Shown here piece by piece: positions 51,470 to 59,743 of a stretch of DNA of 64,000 nt; position 1 is the first letter of the stretch, and each line of letters opens with the position of its first letter. Origin of the DNA: Gemmatimonadota bacterium (GTDB lineage Bacteria > Gemmatimonadota > Gemmatimonadetes > Gemmatimonadales > Gemmatimonadaceae). Position numbers and translations under genes: made by a program. The stretch spans positions 62,001 to 126,000 of the forward strand of contig JAPLKU010000005.1 of NCBI GenBank assembly GCA_026387935.1, written 5' to 3'. Under the pieces are notes generated by a model. The model was not told where the DNA came from and did not search any database. It saw only the letters and a list, made by a program, of their open reading frames with translations.

Positions 51470-51546
51470 GCCGGTCTTCGGCCGGTCTAAGGCAGGTCTT
51501 AGGCTGGTCTTCAGCAGAGTTTCCGCAGGTTTTCAGCAGGTCTTGT
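51470..51546. repeat. Seven tandem 11-bp units in a divergent promoter region
   Basis: The units are GCCGGTCTTCG, GCCGGTCTAAG, GCAGGTCTTAG, GCTGGTCTTCA, GCAGAGTTTCC, GCAGGTTTTCA and GCAGGTCTTGT, without gaps. The consensus is GCNGGTCTTNN. The period is one helical turn, so the T-runs lie on one face of the DNA. The array ends 31 bases before the acyl-CoA ligase ATG and begins 80 bases before the amidase start, so it could bind a regulator cooperatively or bend the promoter. Confidence 0.8.
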
Positions 51547-51577
51547 GGTAGAGCACAATCTGCGCGAGCATATCGGG

Positions 51578-53149
51578 ATGCAAACACCCCTCACGCCGAT
51601 GGAGTTCGCCCGCCGGGCTCGGTCACTCTACGGCGATCGTGAGGCCGTAGTGGACGGCGACGAGCGGTGGACCTACGCGCAGTTCTTCGATCGCTGCGAC
51701 CGCTGGTCGAGCGCCCTCCAGTCACTCGGCGTCGCCCCCGGCGATCGTATCGCCTACATCGCCCCCAACACGCACGCCCATCTCGAGGGCTACTACGGCG
51801 TCCCACAGCTCGGCGCCGTCGTCGTGCCGATGAACTATCGGCTGTTGCCCGCCGATTGGGTGTATATGGTCAACCATTCGGGCGCCCGCGTGGTCTGCGT
51901 GCACGCGGACTACCTCCACCTCGTCGACACAGTGCGGCACGAAATGCCGGCAGTGGAGCACTTCGTCGCGCTCGAGGGCGGCGGAAATGGCTGGCTCGAC
52001 TACGAAGAACTTCTCGCTGGCGCATCGCCCGAATTCGTCCGTGCGGCATTGACTGAAAACCAGCTCCTCACGATCAACTACACGAGCGGCACGACGTCGA
52101 AGCCCAAGGGCGTGATGATCACCCACCGCAATGCGTGGGTGAACATCGTGGGAATGATGCTGGCGCATCCCATCAGCTGCGCCGATCGGTATCTGTGGAC
52201 GCTGCCGATGTTTCACGCCAACGGGTGGACGTATGTCTGGATCGTGACCGCTGCCGGCGGCACACACGTGTGTGCGCGAAAGATTGATGCACCCACAGTG
52301 TTCCGTCTCCTCCGCGACGAACGCGCCACCATGCTCTGCGCTGCGCCCACCGTGTTGATTACCATCGCGAGTGCGCCGGACGAGTTGCGGGTCGGTGCTC
52401 CGCGTGGCGTTCGGGTTGTTACGGCCGGCGCGCCTCCCGCCGCCCACACCATCGAGCGCGTCGAGGAAGGACTCGGCTGGACCATCCTGCAGCTTTATGG
52501 ACTCACGGAAACGGCGCCGGCGATAAGCATCTGTGAGCCGCGGCCGGAACACGCACTGCTCTCGCCGGCGGAGCGTGCGAAGATCAAGGCGCGTCAGGGC
52601 GTCGAGCTGATTACGTCCGGTGAGTTGCTCGTGGTAAACGAGATGGGTGTTCCCGTGCCACGCGATGGCACCACCGTCGGTGAGATCGTGGTCCGCGGCA
52701 ACGTCGTGATGGACGGTTACTATCGCGATCCCGAGGCAACGGAGCGCGCCTTCGCCGGCGGGTGGTTCCACTCGGGTGACGCCGCGGTGGTACACGCGGA
52801 CGGCTACATGGAAATCCGCGACCGGCTCAAGGACGTGATCATCAGCGGCGGCGAGAACATCTCGTCTGTTGAAGTCGAGGGGGTGCTCTTGCGCCATCCG
52901 TCGGTGCACGAGGTGGCGGTGGTCGGCTTGCCGCACGAGCAGTGGGGCGAGGCGCCTCACGCGTTCGTGGTGCTCAAGCCCGCAGCGACGCTCACGGACG
53001 AGGAACTGCGCGCGTTTGCGCGTGAGCGGCTCGCCGGCTTCAAGGTGCCGAAAGGGATGACCGTCGTCGCCGAACTGCCAAAGACGGCGACGGGAAAGAT
53101 CCAGAAGTACGTGTTGCGCGGAGGACGGGCCGCGATCACCGCACAGTAG
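51578..53149 (+). CDS. Acyl-CoA synthetase / AMP-forming fatty acid ligase
   Basis: 523 residues from ATG 51578; a GTG at 51545 lies inside the tandem array and is less likely. The adenylate-forming motifs are complete: INYTSGTTSKPKGVMITH, LQLYGLTETAPAISIC, GGWFHSGDAAVVHADGYMEI, KDVIISGGENISSVEVE and TATGKIQKYVLRG with the C-terminal Lys. The overall shape fits medium- or long-chain acyl-CoA synthetases of the FadD/DitJ type. It activates a carboxylic acid to its CoA thioester in the cytoplasm. Divergent from the amidase gene across the 11-bp array. Confidence 0.9.
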   Translation: MQTPLTPMEFARRARSLYGDREAVVDGDERWTYAQFFDRCDRWSSALQSLGVAPGDRIAYIAPNTHAHLEGYYGVPQLGAVVVPMNYRLLPADWVYMVNHSGARVVCVHADYLHLVDTVRHEMPAVEHFVALEGGGNGWLDYEELLAGASPEFVRAALTENQLLTINYTSGTTSKPKGVMITHRNAWVNIVGMMLAHPISCADRYLWTLPMFHANGWTYVWIVTAAGGTHVCARKIDAPTVFRLLRDERATMLCAAPTVLITIASAPDELRVGAPRGVRVVTAGAPPAAHTIERVEEGLGWTILQLYGLTETAPAISICEPRPEHALLSPAERAKIKARQGVELITSGELLVVNEMGVPVPRDGTTVGEIVVRGNVVMDGYYRDPEATERAFAGGWFHSGDAAVVHADGYMEIRDRLKDVIISGGENISSVEVEGVLLRHPSVHEVAVVGLPHEQWGEAPHAFVVLKPAATLTDEELRAFARERLAGFKVPKGMTVVAELPKTATGKIQKYVLRGGRAAITAQ

Positions 53150-53155
53150 GGCGCG

Positions 53156-53276
53156 CTACTTCCTCACAAACTTGGCGACCGGCTCGAGCATCAGCCCCGG
53201 CACTCGCCAGCGCGGCCCAAATCCGGGCGTGGTCGGCAGGCTGCCGGGGACGTTCCTGCGCACGGTTGGGGTTTCC
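53156..53276 (-). pseudogene. Possible C-terminal stub of an unidentified gene
   Basis: Between a TGA near 53276 and a TAG at 53156-53158 the minus strand reads VRRNVPGSLPTTPGFGPRWR, then VPGLMLEPVAKFVRK. The composition and the clean ending look like the tail of a real protein, but I cannot name the family. The remaining bases up to 53336 hold nothing that I recognise. Confidence 0.25.
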
Positions 53277-53336
53277 CGTCATCCACCTGTCACCACCACG
53301 GTTCGCCATCCGGAACCCTGCGGGGTAGTATCCGGC

Positions 53337-55418
53337 GTGCCTCCCCTCAAGCTCCTTTGTACCGCCGGGCTCATAGCCGCCGTCGCCATCCCGGCGATGG
53401 CCGCCGCCCAGATCATTCGCGACCCGGTTTCCGCGCCGGCGCCCGTGCCGGTCGCAGCGCCCGCGACGCCCACCGGCCCGCGCAGCACCGCGCCCATCGA
53501 TGTCGCGCAGTGGGAACAGCGCGAGTTCGAGCTCTTCCGGCATCTGCACCTCACGCACATCCTGCCGTCGCTGCCGACCACGTGCGATGAGCGCGTTGGC
53601 CGGCTCTGCTATTGGTACAACGAGTCAACCACGTTCCCGAAAGAATCCGATCTCGTCCGCGAACGGCGCAATCGCCTGACCGGCATTCTGGATTCGCTCG
53701 CACGCCAAGTGCCTGCGAACACCTGGATCGCCGAACAGCGCGTGCGCTACCTCGCGGAATCGGAGCGCTATCAGGACGCGCTCGATGCGGCGCGACAGTG
53801 CACCGGCGAAGGCACGGGCGGCGGATGGCGCTGCGAGATTCTCGTCGGTTTCGCGCATCATATGATTGGCGACTACGTGGCCGCTGAGCGCGCGTACGAC
53901 AGCGCCATCGCGCACATGGATCCCAGGCAGAGTTGCGACTGGCGCGACTTCTCTATGCTCCTCGACGATGTGTCGCTCGCGCAGTTCCGTACGATCCCCT
54001 GCGGCGACGCGCGCCGTGACGAGTGGGCCGCGCGAACCTGGTCGCTCGCGCGCACGCTCTATTCAATGAAGGGGAACGATTCGCGCTCGGAGTATTTCGC
54101 CCGCATGACAATGGTGCAGATGTTTACGGACGCTCCGAGCGCGTATCAGTTTGGATTTGATACGGACGAGCGCGAGCTGCTCCTGCGATTCGGCTGGCCA
54201 CGCGCGTGGGGCGCGGCGTATCAGTTGCCCGTGACGTTCAGTCTCGGCACAGGTGGGCCGGGCGACGCGTCAACCACCGGTGGCAAAGGCGGCGACGCCG
54301 GCACCGTCGGCGGCGCGAAAGGAAAAGGGAAGGGCGGCACGAGCGTTGGCAGCTATCCGCCCGGGACAAAAATCCCATCCAACGTTCCGCCGCTCGTGCG
54401 TCCGCCCGATATCTCTGGGCCGCGCGGCCTCCCCGGCGGACTCGGCGGCGACATTCAGAATCAGGCCAATCGGCCGAAGTTGCCCAGCGTGCAGATGAAG
54501 CAACGTGAGGGCGACGGCATCAGCGTCGTCAGCATCGAGGCCGTGCCGGCATATCGCTACATCCCCGCGGGCTTTGTTCTGAACGATCCGCCGCAGTCCG
54601 ATTCGGCGGCGTGGCGCTTGCAACTGCCGCCGGTGATGGGCCGGTATGCGCCGCCGTACGCGAAATCACTCGTGCCGCTCGAACACCAGAAGGCCGTGTT
54701 CAAGCGTGGTGACAGCGCGATCGTCGTGATGGCGTACGACACGAAGGGGACGAAGCAGGTGGACGGCGCGAAGATCCGCGCGGGGCTCGTGGTGACGCAG
54801 GCCGGCGCCGTGCCGCGCGATTTCGTCGCCGTACACGACAGTGCGCCGTCATTCGGTGTGCTCACCGTTCGCGCGCCTTGGGGTCCGCTGCTCATGAGTG
54901 CCGAGGTTGCCGCACCCGAGCGAAAGGCCGTCGCGCGCGCCCGGTACGGCGTTGGTCCGATGCGCGGGCCCGTCGCGCGCGTGATTCTTTCGGATCTCCT
55001 CTTCTACAAGTCGTACGGCTCGTTCCCGAGCTCAGTCGAGGAAGTCGCACCGCACGCGATTCCCACGGAGCGTGTGCGCGCCGGCGAAAAACTCGGCGTC
55101 TACTGGGAAGCGTACGGCACCGATCCCGCCGGTGAGAAGATCAAGGTCTCGCTGATTGTGGCGAGAGAAAATCCCGACGACGAAGAGGGTGGTTTCTTCA
55201 AGCGTCTGGCGAGGTCGCTTAAGCTGGCGCGGAGCGCGACCCCGGTCAGCGTTGGCGTCGATGACATTTCCGCTCGCGGGGTCACGACCTCCGCGCGTGC
55301 GATTGAGCTCGATATCTCGACGCTCACCAAGGGCGCGTACTACGTCCAGCTCGAAATCGTCGTCGCGGGCCAGCCGACGCTACGCGCCGAACACCGGATC
55401 GAGGTGGTGGCGCCGTAA
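53337..55418 (+). CDS. Large exported protein with TPR-like and GWxTD-like regions
   Basis: 693 residues from GTG 53337, which opens a signal peptide (LKLLCTAGLIAAVAIPAMAA, then AQ). An upstream frame extension has poor codon use. Residues about 100-260 are helical and TPR-like (RVRYLAESERYQDALDAARQ; GDYVAAERAYDSAIAHMDPR). DERELLLRFGWPRAWG resembles the GWxTD domain of large exported proteins in Gemmatimonadota/Acidobacteriota. A Gly/Lys-rich linker (about 305-345) leads into a beta-rich C-terminal half. Function unknown. It stands between the acyl-CoA ligase and the convergent M28 peptidase gene, 10 bases from the latter's end. Confidence 0.65.
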   Translation: MPPLKLLCTAGLIAAVAIPAMAAAQIIRDPVSAPAPVPVAAPATPTGPRSTAPIDVAQWEQREFELFRHLHLTHILPSLPTTCDERVGRLCYWYNESTTFPKESDLVRERRNRLTGILDSLARQVPANTWIAEQRVRYLAESERYQDALDAARQCTGEGTGGGWRCEILVGFAHHMIGDYVAAERAYDSAIAHMDPRQSCDWRDFSMLLDDVSLAQFRTIPCGDARRDEWAARTWSLARTLYSMKGNDSRSEYFARMTMVQMFTDAPSAYQFGFDTDERELLLRFGWPRAWGAAYQLPVTFSLGTGGPGDASTTGGKGGDAGTVGGAKGKGKGGTSVGSYPPGTKIPSNVPPLVRPPDISGPRGLPGGLGGDIQNQANRPKLPSVQMKQREGDGISVVSIEAVPAYRYIPAGFVLNDPPQSDSAAWRLQLPPVMGRYAPPYAKSLVPLEHQKAVFKRGDSAIVVMAYDTKGTKQVDGAKIRAGLVVTQAGAVPRDFVAVHDSAPSFGVLTVRAPWGPLLMSAEVAAPERKAVARARYGVGPMRGPVARVILSDLLFYKSYGSFPSSVEEVAPHAIPTERVRAGEKLGVYWEAYGTDPAGEKIKVSLIVARENPDDEEGGFFKRLARSLKLARSATPVSVGVDDISARGVTTSARAIELDISTLTKGAYYVQLEIVVAGQPTLRAEHRIEVVAP

Positions 55419-55428
55419 CTCGCGGTGG

Positions 55429-56982
55429 TTACCGCACCGGCTTGCGCGGGATTCGGGCATCGGCATTCGCCGCGTGATATGCGTACGACGCCATGATGAC
55501 CGCGTTCTTCATCAGGTCGCCGGCCTGGATTGTGTCGTAGAAATCCATGTTGGTGTGGCCGCCTTGCCCAGGCGTGTGATCCTGGAGAAACTGGAAACCG
55601 GGCAAGCCAACATCATCGAACGCAATGTGGTCGGTGCTCCCCACGCCCTGGTTTGACACCACCGTCATGCCGAGGTCGCGAAACGGGGACATCCACGCGG
55701 TGAACTGCTCCCGCGCCTGTTCATTTCCCTGCAGGTAAATGCCGAGGTACTGGCCCGACCCGTAGTCCTGGTTGAAGTAGGCCGAGAGTTTTTCGTACGC
55801 GGGTTTCACTCCGATGGCCGGGTCACGCGGATCGCCGAAGTGCTGGCGCACGTAGGCGCGTGATCCGAAGAGTCCCTGTTCCTCGCCGGCCCAGAAGGCG
55901 GCGCGAATCGTGCGGCGCGGCTTCGCGCCAACGGCTTTGAGAATTCGCATCGCCTCGAGCGCGACTGCCACGCCCGACGCGTTGTCGCTCGCGTTGGGAC
56001 TGGCATGCCATGAGTCCAGGTGAGCGCCGATCATCACGACTTCGTCGCGGAGGTCGCTCCCGGCGAGTTCGCCAACCACGTTCATCGCCTGCTCGACGCG
56101 GTCTCCGATGCGGTTGCGTACTTCGATTTCGATCTTCACCGGAATGTTGCGCTTGAGAATCCGGTACATGCGGTTGTAGTGCTCCGGCGTGATCGCAACC
56201 ATTGCCGGTGAGGCGAGCATTCCCGCACGCGACCACTGGTCGGCGCGCGAGCCGGGCCGCGAAAAACCACGCACTGCGCCGAGCCAGCCGCTCTCGCTCT
56301 GCAGCACGGCGGTCACACCCTCGCTCGCGTAGAACGCAATCTTCTCTTCCGGCGAGAGCAGGTCGGCGTTGCGCGCTGTGCGCGGCGCTGCGGGGCGGGC
56401 GGGTGCGATGGTCGTGCGCTCGATTGCGTCGAGGTCCTGCTGCGTGAGGCGCGGCACGCCTCTCGTGAGCGCGGCGATGTCGATCACGGCCGGCGGCGTC
56501 ACGAGCACGGCTTTCCCCTTGAGCGTTCCGCGATACTTCGCGAGGTCGTCTTTCACGAGCAGGTCGACGATCACGGCCTCCGCCACCTTGCGCCCATTCG
56601 TGCCGTTTGTGTGCGCAATGGGATAGCCCACCATCGGCGTGTAGTCGGGCTCGAGCAGGTGGATGGAGACGAACTCATTGTCCCACGTCACCCCAAAATC
56701 CATGAACGGCTCGGCGGCGACGTTGATCAGTCCCATTCGCGTCATCTCGCCCTGCACCCACTTCTGCGCGCGCTTCATGTCTTCCGAGAGCGTGAGCCGG
56801 GCGCCAAGCACATCGGCGAGGTAGCCCTCGTACTCCATCACCTGGGAGCGCTGAAGTCCTTCTTCCCGAATCTTCGCCACCATCGCGCGGTCAACGGGCA
56901 CGCCCTGCCGCATTGCGGCTGCCGGCACGAGGAGCAAGAAGAGCAGCAGCGCGATGGCGAGCGGCCGTATGCGCCGCGTCAT
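55429..56982 (-). CDS. M28 family zinc aminopeptidase, exported
   Basis: 517 residues from ATG 56982, which overlaps the TGA of the FG-GAP gene (ATGA). A signal peptide (IRPLAIALLLFLLLVPAAAM) precedes a PA-type inserted domain (VIVDLLVKDDLAKYRGTLKG). The two-zinc site is visible: His in IGAHLDSW, Asp in ASDNASGVAVA, Glu pair in WAGEEQGLFGS, a later His in STDHIAF / GGHTNMDFYDT. It is similar to glutamate carboxypeptidase-like M28 peptidases and should release amino acids from peptide ends in the periplasm. Confidence 0.9.
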   Translation of the reverse strand: MTRRIRPLAIALLLFLLLVPAAAMRQGVPVDRAMVAKIREEGLQRSQVMEYEGYLADVLGARLTLSEDMKRAQKWVQGEMTRMGLINVAAEPFMDFGVTWDNEFVSIHLLEPDYTPMVGYPIAHTNGTNGRKVAEAVIVDLLVKDDLAKYRGTLKGKAVLVTPPAVIDIAALTRGVPRLTQQDLDAIERTTIAPARPAAPRTARNADLLSPEEKIAFYASEGVTAVLQSESGWLGAVRGFSRPGSRADQWSRAGMLASPAMVAITPEHYNRMYRILKRNIPVKIEIEVRNRIGDRVEQAMNVVGELAGSDLRDEVVMIGAHLDSWHASPNASDNASGVAVALEAMRILKAVGAKPRRTIRAAFWAGEEQGLFGSRAYVRQHFGDPRDPAIGVKPAYEKLSAYFNQDYGSGQYLGIYLQGNEQAREQFTAWMSPFRDLGMTVVSNQGVGSTDHIAFDDVGLPGFQFLQDHTPGQGGHTNMDFYDTIQAGDLMKNAVIMASYAYHAANADARIPRKPVR

Positions 56983-58133
56983 CGCACGGGCCCGTTGAAC
57001 CAGACGCCGTTCGGCGCTTCTGAGCGGGCGGCGGCAATGTCGGGCCAGCCATCGCCGTCCAGGTCGCCGATCGCGACGCCGTAGACCGAGCCTTTGCCAT
57101 CGCCCCACGGCCTGTCCGAGAACTTCGGCATGCGGCCACTACCGAGGTTGAAGAACACGGACCCGAACGCCTCCTGGCGCCCGACGATGATATCGAGCTT
57201 GCCGTCGCGGTTCATGTCGGCCAGCCCGACCGCAAATGGCGCGCCCGATCCGGTGCCGAGCGCGACGGGCGCCTCGAACGTGCGCTTGCCGGCGCCGAGG
57301 TACACGAACATGCCGTTCTTCTCATCGCCCACCACGAGGTCGAGGATGCCATCACCGTTGATGTCGCCCGCAGCGGCGGCGCGAATCTGCGAGACTGCCG
57401 GCCCCACAGGTGCTGCCGCCGTGAACTTTCCGGTGCCGTCGTTCCAGAAGATCAGGTTCTGTCCGCCGTCGCGGTGCGGCACGAAGAGGTCAATCTTGCC
57501 ATCGCCGTCCAGGTCGGCCGCAACGATGATCGTGGCCGACTGCGTGGCGAGCGGCGTGCATGACGGGAACGCACCCTTGCCGTCATTGAGGCATACGAAA
57601 CTTGGACGGGGGTTGGCCGGGTTCGAACTGCGGTTGGCAACGATCAGGTCGGGGCGCTTGTCGCCGTTCAGGTCGGCCACGGTCACATACCGCGTATTCC
57701 AGTCTGGATCGCCGAACGTGCCACTCACGTGGAAGTGCCCTTTTCCGTCGTTCAAGTAAATGAGCTTCTTGTCGGGCTTGTCGTTGCTCACCACAATGTC
57801 GAGATCACCATCACCATCCAGATCGGCGAGCGCGGCGGAATACGTCTTATCGGGCGCGTCGGCGAGGTTCTCGGCCGTGAAATGCCCCTTGCCATCGTTG
57901 CGGAGGATGACGTCGTTGAGCGGCCAGTGCCGGCCCTTGGCAAGGACCACATCAAGGGTGCCGTTGCCGTCAACGTCGCCGAGGCTCACACTCGCCGAGG
58001 TTTCACTCGTGGATTCGAGGAGCAGCACACGATCGAATGCGCGTGGCGCGCCTTGCTGGAGGGCAAGCGTGGCGCTGCCCACGAGGGCAAGCGCGAAGAA
58101 CGCGGGCGCAGAGCCGGAGCGGTTCGTTTTCAT
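56979..58133 (-). CDS. Exported FG-GAP / VCBS repeat protein
   Basis: 384 residues. A signal peptide (APAFFALALVGSATLALQ) is followed by seven FG-GAP-type repeats, each with a calcium-binding loop of the form DxDxDGxxD (DVDGNGTLD, DLDGDGDLD, DLNGDKRPD, DLDGDGKID, DINGDGILD, DMNRDGKLD, DLDGDGWPD). They form a seven-bladed integrin-alpha-type propeller that binds Ca2+ and probably ligands at the cell surface. Translation is coupled to the M28 peptidase by ATGA, so the two may act on the same substrate. Confidence 0.88.
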   Translation of the reverse strand: MKTNRSGSAPAFFALALVGSATLALQQGAPRAFDRVLLLESTSETSASVSLGDVDGNGTLDVVLAKGRHWPLNDVILRNDGKGHFTAENLADAPDKTYSAALADLDGDGDLDIVVSNDKPDKKLIYLNDGKGHFHVSGTFGDPDWNTRYVTVADLNGDKRPDLIVANRSSNPANPRPSFVCLNDGKGAFPSCTPLATQSATIIVAADLDGDGKIDLFVPHRDGGQNLIFWNDGTGKFTAAAPVGPAVSQIRAAAAGDINGDGILDLVVGDEKNGMFVYLGAGKRTFEAPVALGTGSGAPFAVGLADMNRDGKLDIIVGRQEAFGSVFFNLGSGRMPKFSDRPWGDGKGSVYGVAIGDLDGDGWPDIAAARSEAPNGVWFNGPVR

Positions 58134-58243
58134 GGTGGCAAAGTTACCCGCAACGTGAATCGGCGGCTACGCGATGAGCGGGCGCCGATGGCTGGCCGCC
58201 GCGCAGTATATTCGGGCACACGAATCTTCTTTTGGGAGACGGT

Positions 58244-59209
58244 ATGCATCAACGACTGACGAGCGCGATCGGAGTCCTGCTGATATCGATCGCCGCCAGC
58301 ACGGCTGAATGCCAGCCGGCGAAATCGGCACCCGCCGCCGCTGCGCTGAAAGCTGGCGAGGTTCGCCTCACCTACCTCGGCAACGCGGGCTGGGAGATCA
58401 CCGACGGCAAGAAGATCATCCTGGTCGATCCATTTCTCACTCAGTTCGCGCGGTGGACGAACTCCGCAGCGGATGCGGACGGACCCGCTCCCGACGCACC
58501 TTACCCGGCCGACACCGCGCTGATCAACCAGCATGTGACGCGGGCCGATTACATCGTGATCACGCACGGCCACCCGGATCACGCGCTCGACGCCGGCTAC
58601 ATCTCGCGCAAGACCGGCGCCACCATCATTGGCCACGAAACGGCGGCCAACCTCGCGCGCGCCTACGGCGTGACCGACAGCGCGCTGATCACCGTGATTG
58701 GCGGCGAGGATTACGAGTTCGGCGATTTCTCGCTGCGTGTGATTCCCAACATTCACAGCGCGCTCGACAAGAAGCACTACTACAACAACACGCGCGGCAT
58801 CGTGGGTACGGCGCCGCGCGGGCTGAAGGCGCCACTCCGTCGCAAGGACTACGTCGAAGGCGGAAACCTCGCCTACCTGCTCCGCATCGCGGGTCATGAA
58901 ATCCTGATCATGGGCTCGATGAACTACCTCGAGCGTGAGATGGAAGGGCTGCGCCCGGACATTGCCCTCGTCGGCGCCAACAGCCAACGGCTCGAGGTGT
59001 ACGACTTCACTGGCCGCCTCATGCGCGCGCTCGGCAAGCCCGCGCTCGTGATTCCCAGCCACGCCGACGCGTACGGCGATCCGAAGCCGTCGACCGCCGC
59101 GCTTGCCGACCGGAAGCGTTTCCAGCAGGAAGTGGCGACGGCGTCGCCAGCGAGCCGCTACATCTTTCCGAAGTGGTTCGAGCCTATCGTCGTGGGGGCA
59201 CGCAAATGA
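58244..59209 (+). CDS. Exported MBL-fold metallohydrolase, UlaG-like
   Basis: 321 residues from ATG 58244 with GGGAG 5 bases upstream. A signal peptide (LTSAIGVLLISIAASTAECQ) precedes the fold LTYLGNAGWEITDGKKIILV and the intact zinc motif HGHPDH. The later ligands (NIHSALDKKHYYN, IPSHADAY) are those of UlaG/RomA-like hydrolases. In contrast to the MBL enzyme at 3164-4144 the zinc motif is canonical. The stop overlaps the RidA gene start (ATGA). Confidence 0.85.
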   Translation: MHQRLTSAIGVLLISIAASTAECQPAKSAPAAAALKAGEVRLTYLGNAGWEITDGKKIILVDPFLTQFARWTNSAADADGPAPDAPYPADTALINQHVTRADYIVITHGHPDHALDAGYISRKTGATIIGHETAANLARAYGVTDSALITVIGGEDYEFGDFSLRVIPNIHSALDKKHYYNNTRGIVGTAPRGLKAPLRRKDYVEGGNLAYLLRIAGHEILIMGSMNYLEREMEGLRPDIALVGANSQRLEVYDFTGRLMRALGKPALVIPSHADAYGDPKPSTAALADRKRFQQEVATASPASRYIFPKWFEPIVVGARK

Positions 59210-59697
59210 TCGCGCCGACCCGTGTACTGATCGCGTCGTGTGCCACGCTCGCGCTTGCCGCGTGCGCGCATGCACCTGGTCCGGACTTGGCAGCCGCACC
59301 GGCGTCCGGCCGGCAAGTCATCAACCCGCCGGGAATCGCGCCGCTGGTTCCGGCGTACTCGGTGGCTATCCGTTCCGGCGACCAGGTGTTCGTCTCGGGC
59401 ATGACCGGCATCAAACCCGGAACGCAGGACATCGTGGACGGCGGCATCACTCCGCAGACGCGCCAGACCCTCGAAAACATCAAGACATCGTTGCAGGCCG
59501 CCGGCGCGACCATGGCGGATGTGGACGAGTGCACGGTGTTCCTCAAGGACATGGCCGACTACGCGGCGATGAACGCCGTGTACATCGAGTTCTTTCGCGT
59601 CGATCCGCCCGCCCGTGCCGCGCTCGCGGTGACCGCACTGCCGCGGCCCGCGGCCCGCGTCGAAATCAAGTGCAGCGCCCGGATCCGGCGGCGCTGA
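59206..59697 (+). CDS. RidA family protein with lipoprotein signal
   Basis: 163 residues from ATG 59206, overlapping the MBL stop. The N-terminus VLIASCATLALAACAHAP holds a lipobox (LAAC), so it is probably anchored in the envelope; most RidA proteins are cytoplasmic. The RidA/YjgF fold is clear: YSVAIRSGDQVFVSGMTGIK, QTRQTLENIKTSLQAAGATM, DECTVFLKDM and PPARAALAVTALPRPAARVE with the conserved Arg. RidA hydrolyses reactive enamine/imine intermediates; a periplasmic role is unexplained. Confidence 0.83.
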   Translation: MIAPTRVLIASCATLALAACAHAPGPDLAAAPASGRQVINPPGIAPLVPAYSVAIRSGDQVFVSGMTGIKPGTQDIVDGGITPQTRQTLENIKTSLQAAGATMADVDECTVFLKDMADYAAMNAVYIEFFRVDPPARAALAVTALPRPAARVEIKCSARIRRR

Positions 59698-59743
59698 CCG
59701 GTCAGTTCCACCGCCACCGCATTACCCGAAAGCGAGAACACAC

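Noticed and set aside
51387-51587. Short minus-strand frame across the 11-bp array
   Set aside because: It is a translation of the tandem repeat, has no start context and reads through the amidase promoter.
53172-53336. Upstream extension of the GWxTD-like protein to 53172
   Set aside because: The added 55 residues precede a good signal peptide and cover a region with a possible minus-strand gene stub.
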